Shown: piece by piece, positions 56,719 through 64,000 of the stretch | How the letters are laid out: every line of letters starts with the position of its first letter | How positions within the stretch are numbered: position 1 is the first letter of the stretch | NCBI RefSeq assembly: GCF_954871325.1 | Contig: NC_088776.1 | Coordinates: 24,104,508-24,168,507 of the forward strand | Length of the DNA: 64,000 nucleotides | Source: Gordionus sp. m RMFG-2023 | Lineage: Eukaryota > Nematomorpha > Gordioida > Chordodea > Parachordodidae | Direction of reading: 5' to 3' | The notes under the pieces: model-generated | Told to the model about the DNA's origin: nothing | The model's database searches: none | The model's input: the letters and a program-made list of their open reading frames with translations, nothing else | Position numbers and translations under genes: made by a program

Positions 56719-58216
56719 TAGAGGTGGGCACAGGCCTAATTTTTATTCCCAATCTGCCCGCTCACGCTGACAAAAATAAAATTCCAACTTTTCACGCCAG
56801 ATACTAAAAATTTTTTAACCCGACCAGCTACTCACGAAATACAATATTTTGATCACGTTCGACAAATTACCGATATTTTAAATTTCTTTCTGAATTTCTC
56901 GAAGCTTTATTGCTATTATTTTTACGTTTTATGAATTTATTCTATCTTCCCTTTCAGTTTTTCATCTTTAAATTTAAAATTATTCCTCCTTTTTTATTTA
57001 ATAATTCTATATAAATAGCAAAAAAAATTATTATTTAAATCAATATTTTTATTAGAAGAATTTTATTTTAATTCTGTTAGTCTCTCCTCTAATAAGCGAT
57101 TGGCTATAGAAAATAACCTTTCACTGGTAGCCGCTTGCTAGGGACAATAAAAATTTACTGGCCAATTTTCTTAAAAAGGGAAAGGAATTTTCTTGCTTCC
57201 AAAACGTCAAATTCCTTAATTGTTATTTGTTTTATGTCTTATGAATATTTTTAGTTCATCCTCACAACTTTCATTAGTTAGATAATCTAATTTTAAAACA
57301 TTTCGCATTTATAATGTTGTAAATATGTCTGCCTTTTTTGCGCCGTTTAAAAACTTAATACTTTAAAATTTAGATCTAGAATTAAGCCTAACTTAAGTGC
57401 TGGCTACATGATTAACCCTTCAATTTCTATTGCATTTAGAGGTTGAAGATATTTAGAAATAAAATAAATGACTGTACCCATCTTACATTTTTATGAGATA
57501 ATATTTTAACAATTTGCTTAAACAGATGGGACTATGCACACCCCAGTGATTTTAAAAACGTTACTATTTAAAATTCTTCCGATATTTTTGCCTAAATTTT
57601 TTAGTAGCTTAACATTTTTAGGTAAAGCATATGTGTGAAAAATTAATTTAGTTTTGTTCAGTAGTTCATGAGTTATAAGGGTTTTTGGAGCTTGATGTCT
57701 GCATAGACCCCACCTCATCCGTGTAATATATCATTGTGACATTTTAAAATAATTTGTCACTTTTTTGAGTCCCTTGACAAAAGCTGTCATAAGATGATAA
57801 AATAACAGAAATTATTAAATTAATAGTTCAGTTAAAATTATTGAAGTAGAGTTTATTGTTTAAAATATGAAAGCTACTTTGATTCTAAAATATAGCGTTT
57901 CTAAATTGGGTTAGTCTCTCGCAGAATTTTTTTCACCTGTTCAACCAAGAGTCAAAATTATTTCAACCTAAATTATTGTCATTATTATTATCTCCACTGC
58001 ATTGTATATGATTTTCTCTTCCAGATCATCTATTTTATATTAAGATTTTTAATATAAAATAAAATCAATGAATTATTATTTAAATGTTTGTCTTGAATTA
58101 TTTTAAATCACTAAAAATTATAATAAAAAAAAATAACATCATTTATAAAAATTTAATAATAAATTAGGAATACAAATAAGAGAAAACAAATTAAACACCA
58201 TATGGGATTTTCCTTA

Positions 58217-58566
58217 GGCCACCTCCAGCTCCAGACAGAAAGTTTTTATAAAACGGTTTTTGGGTAATGTTTCCATAAAATTTTTTATATTTATTTCCAA
58301 ACAAAAGATAATAATTGGTTGAATTAAATTTTTTATATAATATATTATTTTTAATCGAGCCCCATTTCAGACGCCATTTAATCAGAAATAGAAAACAATC
58401 TGGTTTGATATTTATTAACGATTAAATGACGTCTGAGATGGGGCTCGTCGAGCATTTTTTTTAAAAAATATTATATTATATAAAAAAAATATCTTATTAA
58501 ATAAAAAAAATTGCTGGAAAATTACCCCAAACCCGCTTTGAAAAAACTTTATGTCTAGAAGTGGCC
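58217..58566. mobile_element. PIF/Harbinger-like MITE with an internal hairpin
   Basis: It has TTA on both sides (58214-58216, 58567-58569). The ends GGCCACCTCCAGCTCCAGAC and TGTCTAGAAGTGGCC are inverted repeats. A second, nearly perfect inverted repeat lies in the middle (GAGCCCCATTTCAGACGCCA against GACGTCTGAGATGGGGCTC). It is related to 12099-12360 through TTTCCAAACAAAAGATAATA. Confidence 0.78.
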
Positions 58567-58908
58567 TTAGACCGATTTCTAATTTAATTTAAATAAAATA
58601 TAGCAATAAAATTAATGATTTCTAAATTTTAAAGTTTATTTGTGATAAATATTATTATTAATTTAAAAAAAAAATTATATAATAATACTTTAAAATTTAG
58701 ATTACCTTAGATTTACACATAATAATGGAATTTTTTTTAAATTATAAGCTATTAAACTGTTTGATTTTGTTTCTAGTTCTAGACGATTCATAATTAAGTT
58801 AAATGTTATATACTTATAAAAGTATATTATTTTAAAGAGATTTTTTTTTATCTATATCTTTTTATTTAAATATATAGTCATAAAATTTGAACGGCAAATT
58901 TCTAAACC

Positions 58909-60639
58909 CAGAGCTGGGCAGGTCTTCCTGAATAAGAATCGGATACAGATTATTTATAAAAAATTCTATACAGATACTAGTATCTTATTCAAAATAGCAA
59001 AAAGATTCAAGATAAAAGATACTTGTAACTTTTTCTAAGTGAGAGTATCTTAAATACAAGATACTTTATGATTATCATTATCAAATAAATTAGAATAGTT
59101 TATAAAATACAAGATACTTTTGTATAATTGTCATCACCAATTAAATTAGAATAGGTTATAAAATAAAATTACTATTATATATTGGCGAAGAACATACATT
59201 GGCATATAATATGAATATTTACAATAATTAATAAAATATTTAATCACGAGTTAATTATAATAATCAGGTTATTTAATATTAGTTTTAGCGCATTCATAGC
59301 ATAGAGGGAAAGAAGACTAATATTTATAATGGAAGTTGAAATTTTAGTTTGCAAAAGGGTATTTAAAATAGATTTAAAAAAATCAGTATTTTTTAAGATA
59401 ATCATTTTTTCAAATAATTTATCATTAAGCCTTTGCCGTTCGGCTTATTTAACATTGTGCCAAAACTAAATAACCTTTCAACTGTTCCTTAATGGAAGAA
59501 TAATAATTAAGCATTTCTAATCTATTTCGACGGTCTTTAATATAATTTAAAACCACCAGCTCAATATTATTTGTATTATTAAATTCAGCAACGTTACCAA
59601 AAGAAAAATAATCATCATTTTCTTTATTAGATGTTAAATCTATTTGGTGTTATGGTTTGAGCTTTATTATATACTACTGGTACTACATTTAGGGCGCCTT
59701 TTAATAATATATTTTGAAAGTATTTTTTTATCATCCCACTAAATCCACAAGTTCTTAAAATATGAATGTGACAATGATGATAAAAAGCCTCATTATATTC
59801 ATCATCATAGGAAGAAATTTTACCAAATATTTTGCCCATACCATCTTGAACAGCTTTAAATAAGGTAGACAATATTTCAATCTTGAATTTTTAAGTTTAC
59901 CAAAATCCCTTTTAACTACAAATAGAATGGGCACTACTCTGCCCTTGTAGTTTGTCTTATGCAATTGCTATAGGCTTAAAAACTTACAGTATTCCTCAAT
60001 ATAAACAATATTCGCTACTTTAAAATGGTACATAAATTGTTACAAATAATAAATTTAAATATGATTTATATTTTAACACTAAAGTCATACTATCTTATAT
60101 ACTCTTCCACCTGGGCATGAGATTTTCAGCTGATTACCGCCTATTATCTTTCTAATATTTTTATAAGTTTAGGGCCTCCCACATGCATTCCATAATTTTA
60201 TACATTTTTTGCTCTTTTAAAGTAACTTGAATTATTTTAAAAAATTTATATCTATTTTAAGATTGAGATGTTGTTATTTTTTTTTATTTATCTATTTTAG
60301 GATTGGGATATTGTTATTTTTTTATTTATCCATCTTAATGTTAGTTGTAATTTTTCCGGCTAATTTTGGTTGTCAATATATTTAAAATATGGCGAAAAAA
60401 ATAAAGAAATTAATACAAGATTCCTAAATAAAATAAGGTTATATTATGTGATATGTAAATTTTTAACATGAATATTAAAGAATCTGTATCTTTTGTCAAG
60501 AAAATGAAAAAGATTCAAAATTCTTATAGAAGGATCTTAGATACAGATACTAGTATCTTATTTAAAATGTCTACTAAGTACAAGATACAAAAGAACCTTG
60601 TATCTTATATACAAGTATTCGCGGTACTGCCCAACTCTG
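58909..60639 (-). mobile_element. hAT transposon (AGATACTAGTATCT family), perfect target duplication
   Basis: The ends are CAGAGCTGGGCAGGTCTTCC and GGTACTGCCCAACTCTG. An exact 8-bp duplication TCTAAACC lies at 58901-58908 and 60640-60647. Subterminal palindromes (GATACTAGTATCTT, AAGATACTTGTA) occur at both ends. The minus strand carries transposase pieces: VERLFSFGTMLNKPNGKGL near 59400-59490 and FGKISSYDDEYNEAFYHHCH in 59627-59872. The gene is interrupted and the catalytic core is not visible. The clean duplication suggests a comparatively recent insertion. Confidence 0.92.
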
Positions 60640-61947
60640 TCTAAACCTATGTTCTGACGAAGGTAGAAGCATTTTTTATGTTCGCCAGTGAGTTGGTTAA
60701 TTTTCTTCCTATTTTCTTCAAGATGGAAAGGGCTTCATGTCCAAAGTTTCAAAAATATTTGTTTGTTTTGTTAATTTTAGTCATCAAAAGAGAGTTTTCG
60801 TGGGTGTTAGATTTTGCGAATATCTTTGTGCAAGTGACAAATTTAATTAAAGAATATTCAAGACCCTTTTAGATTTGCAATAAGGAAATTTATGTTATCT
60901 AATCTGAGTGTATATTATTAGTGTACAGTAAATATAAATGAAAAGTATAAATTTAATTTATATATTACTAAGATATTTTTCATTCAATTTGAAATATTAT
61001 ACGTGATTAAGCTCAATAACCTTTTAATGTTGAAGATTCAATAGAGATACCCTAGGTATTCCTCATTTCCCATCTAATTGAAAATTTTAAATGGAGGAAT
61101 TTATAATATAAGTATCCCTCTACACGTTTGTGGCCAAGCATCAAGTACTTGTTAGCGGAAATTTATGATCACGCCCAATCATACCCCGGAAAAATTAAGC
61201 CCATCCTTGATCAACTGTTACTCGCTGTGTCACGTGTAATTTCACAGGCCGTGTCCATCTCTAATTACAGATAAAACCTCCTAGATAGTTCATAATGCAG
61301 AGATGTTTGGTTATAAGGGATTTTTCAAAATGATTGAATGTGTAAATTCACAACCATGAATTTAATTTGAAGTATAACAATCAACATCAACTTAACTGCT
61401 GTCTTAAAAATCAATATATCTTAGTAAATTTTCCAAGAAAAATTGTTTCTCTAAAATATTTTAAAATTGAATTGGTTATCATTCAATCTATATTCGCTTT
61501 GCTCATATTCGCTAAAAAATTTAGGTAAAAAAAAATAATAACAAAAATCGCTGTCCATCCATTCGTGTGACTCATTTAAATGGTATCTCGTTTATTAATT
61601 TACTAATCTAACATTGAGTAATAACCCACATCAGGCGTTTATCATACATGTTTTTGTTTACTAGACAATGCCCTTTTCATTGTCGCTGTTTTTATGGAAA
61701 ATTTACAATTTTTTTGTGATAATTAGATCAATTTACGTAAATATTCAATTAATATTCATGGCGATATTGATGTGATCCTTTTAGCCTTAAGAATAACAAA
61801 TTTTTGGATATATTTTTGTTAAAAATGATTGATAAACCTTGTAGACAACTTATTTAGGAAATAACTTGTTTTTATTAATAAAATATTTTATAAGAATACA
61901 AATTTAAAAATTGTTTAATTTAGTATATAATTTTTTTAAGGTTTCTA

Positions 61948-62041
61948 ATGCCATATATAATATTTTTAATTATTAGTCTAACGATAAATATTAAAATATA
62001 TATAAATTCGGAAAATCAAAATTCAACAGTATTTTCGTCAG
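61948..62041 (+). CDS. Candidate first exon encoding a signal peptide
   Basis: ATG opens MPYIIFLIISLTINIKIYI, then NSENQNSTVFSS, and stops at a perfect donor CAG|GTGAGT (62041/62042) in phase 1. A hydrophobic leader followed by a polar stretch and a phase-1 donor is the usual build of a secreted-protein first exon, and matches exon 1 of the LDLR-A gene at 10494. No partner exon was found. An acceptor TTTCGCACAG near 62868 precedes a frame of unknown nature. Confidence 0.35.
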
Positions 62042-63159
62042 GTGAGTGAATAATTTATATGTTTTGATTTCAATTTTTAAGCTTGAATATTTACAAAAAA
62101 AACGTATAAATATAAGAATCATCAATTTAGATTATTACAATAAAGATATTGAATTTTTATTTTATTTTACTACATAATGGTGATGACTAAAAAAACATAT
62201 CACTATCATTTATCGTTTAAACACATAATATAAAAATTTGAGGTAGCAAATGATAGCCTTTAGAAACATCAGAATATAAAAAGGCAAAATAAAATATATT
62301 ATTTACCTAAGAAGTTTAACATCTCTGTTAGTAAATTAAGAGTGTAAAAATTTGTATGAAAAATTTATAATAAAAAAAATTGCACTGTAAATATTTGTGT
62401 GTATCCTTTAAAACGTCAAAACTTTATACTACTCTAAAATCCGTTAGCTTATTCTGAAATAGAAAATGTCAGGTGGAAATCCCCCTCATCTAGAATAGGG
62501 TTTCACATTAGAAACTTGCAAGAGATCAATTTATAGGACTCCAACTCTTACCTATCCGTAAATTTTCCCGATCCAACCCGAAATTTTTTTAAAAGATAAA
62601 TCCCCGCCCGACCCAACCCAGCCAAACCCGAACATAACAATAATTATATCAAGCCGATCCGAAAATAAAAATAGCAAATAATTAACCCTCAATTTTTTTA
62701 TTTTTCAGCATGTTGTCATAAATGAATAATAATGATATAATATACAATCAAACTTTTATTTTTTGTTATCACTGATTACATTTGAAATTGCAAAATAAAA
62801 TTTTTCCACACAATTCGATTCACCTGAAAAATATTTTCCCACTTAACAATTTTCGGGTTTCGCACAGACCTTTACTTTACATACTTTATAATTTTTATGA
62901 AAATCAAATTTATCCTCGACAATCGACTGTACTACTCAAACATATGTTAAGAAAAGAAATAATATTCAGATTTACAAAATATTTTGTTAAAAAGTCACTT
63001 TTCATTAATTAAATATTAAGGACAAAAAGGTATAGATTATGAGTCGATTTCTGATTTAACAGGGGTTTTATTATATGGGGGTAGTCTTAAATATTAGCCA
63101 TAAAGATCTGAGCAGTAGTGTTAAAAAGATAAGAGCTGTAATCCCTATTTAATGTTCGA

Positions 63160-63450
63160 GTCATTTTTTGACCCCGACCCCAAAGTTCATATCATTTATT
63201 TTGAACTTAACCTGAGTCGAAGCCACAAAAAAGTATTTGGCTTAAAGTTTGAGTAGTGTTTCTAGACTCGGACTAAAAATCTTGGTTGCTTTTTTGGCAC
63301 CTTCCATAAGTTAGAGCTACCCATAATATGAGTCGCTTTATCAACCTTGACTCAAAGCTGTTTTTTCAACCTCGACCCAAGAATCTGAGTGTGAATTTTT
63401 TTGAACCGACCCTGGAACTCAAAACTTGACCTGTAGCTAAAACGGGTTGA
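63160..63450. repeat. Decayed GACCC/T-run repeat
   Basis: Words TTTTTTGACCCCGACCCCAA, TTGACTCAAAGC, TTTTTCAACCTCGACCCAAG and TTGAACCGACCCTGGAACTC follow at 50-90 base spacing. This is the same alternation of a T run and a GC core as in the GGCCCGG units. Confidence 0.45.
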
Positions 63451-64000
63451 CCAGAACAGAGCCTAATCATGGTATTTCATTTAAATTAAAGTAGTAAATT
63501 GAAATGGATATATTATTTATTATATAAGAATCTAAATATTAGAAATAATATAATTTTATTTATTAATACTGTATTGTTTGTTAGTAAATATATATTTTAT
63601 ATAACTTCCTTAAATTAAATTGATAATAATTATTAATTATTAATTAGTGATTAACATTGCAATCAATCAAAAGATATCAAATACATTAATATTGTGAAAG
63701 GTTTTTTATTTAAATCTTTGGCCAGGGTTAAAAAAAACTGTTAAGATTTTGGGTCATGTAAAAAACAACAACTCCAATTGAGTTAGGATAAACGACTTAT
63801 TGGGCGGTTTGAGGAGAAAGATACCCACTTTGGGTGGAATTCATAAAAGACAATCTAAACTTTAAATCAAATAGCAAAATGACTCAGATTATGGCATAGG
63901 TCGTTTTCTAGATTATGATCAGGTAGAGGTCGATTAAAACCATCCATTAGCTAAGGATTAAATAAATGGTCCCAAATTTTTGTTCATAGTCATTTGTGAG

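Larger units (their letters stand above)
56719..61263 (-). mobile_element. Old hAT transposon hosting two younger insertions
   Basis: The outer ends TAGAGGTGGGCACAGGCC and GGCCGTGTCCATCTCTA are inverted repeats with a few mismatches. The flanks ATAACAAT and ATTACAGA are only loosely alike, as expected for an old copy. The minus strand holds a hAT dimerisation motif (QAATSERLFSIANRLLEERL, about 57065-57140). The element is interrupted by the Harbinger-like MITE at 58217 and the hAT at 58909. A 66-codon minus frame at 57518-57718 may be another piece of its transposase. Confidence 0.5.
61264..64000. other. Right edge: no recognisable gene apart from the candidate exon
   Basis: The sequence is AT-rich. 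GC-cored repeat patches lie at 62545-62665 (TCCCGATCCAACCCGAAATT, CCCGCCCGACCCAACCC) and 63160-63450 (GACCCCGACCCC, CTCGACCCAAG, CCGACCCTGG, each spaced by T-rich stretches). An open frame at 62782-63012 has no known family. Confidence 0.4.

Overview
This is a very AT-rich stretch of animal nuclear DNA, roughly three quarters A+T by eye. It holds split host genes with classical introns, a eukaryotic tRNA-Arg with an internal promoter, an LDL-receptor class A exon, and many eukaryotic transposons (hAT, piggyBac, PIF/Harbinger-like, LINEs). The proteins point to an invertebrate metazoan. I cannot name the phylum from sequence alone.

Layout. At 1-117 (-) lies part of an unrecognised exon, followed by tRNA-Arg(ACG) at 1288-1360 (-). 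A solute:sodium symporter (SLC5-like) first exon is at 8211-8549 (-), and its remaining exons were not found. At 10494-10896 (+) two phase-matched exons encode a signal peptide and an LDL-receptor class A domain. LETM1 occupies 16716-29241 (-): I assembled all 12 exons, every junction in phase, giving 783 residues. DHX33-type DEAH helicase occupies 33076-52791 (+): 8 exons, every junction in phase, giving 863 residues. A possible signal-peptide exon lies at 61948-62041 (+).

The rest is mostly transposon debris. Five hAT copies or MITEs have recognisable 8-bp target-site duplications: 3723-5375, 13237-14574, 24966-25433 and 58909-60639 perfect, 47468-48605 with one mismatch. A zinc-finger-MYM-type hAT (43382-45098, also a one-mismatch duplication) sits inside a piggyBac transposon (42732-46595), which sits in DHX33 intron 5; that hAT itself carries a GC-rich repeat inside its transposase gene. 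Two LINEs lie in LETM1 introns: an APE-type with a PHD-like cysteine insertion, and an RLE-type. A decayed Ty3/gypsy integrase fossil lies in DHX33 intron 3.

The most striking pattern is at the transposon ends. Each hAT family carries several copies of its own short palindrome just inside its ends (GTAGCGCGCTAC, GGAGCTAGCTCC, AGATACTAGTATCT, TATCGGCCGATA). The layout is the same in each but the word differs, as if each family had its own address for its own transposase. Other points of interest are a DEVH instead of DEAH box in the helicase, loose splice-site consensus in the host genes, and a possible alternative last exon of DHX33.
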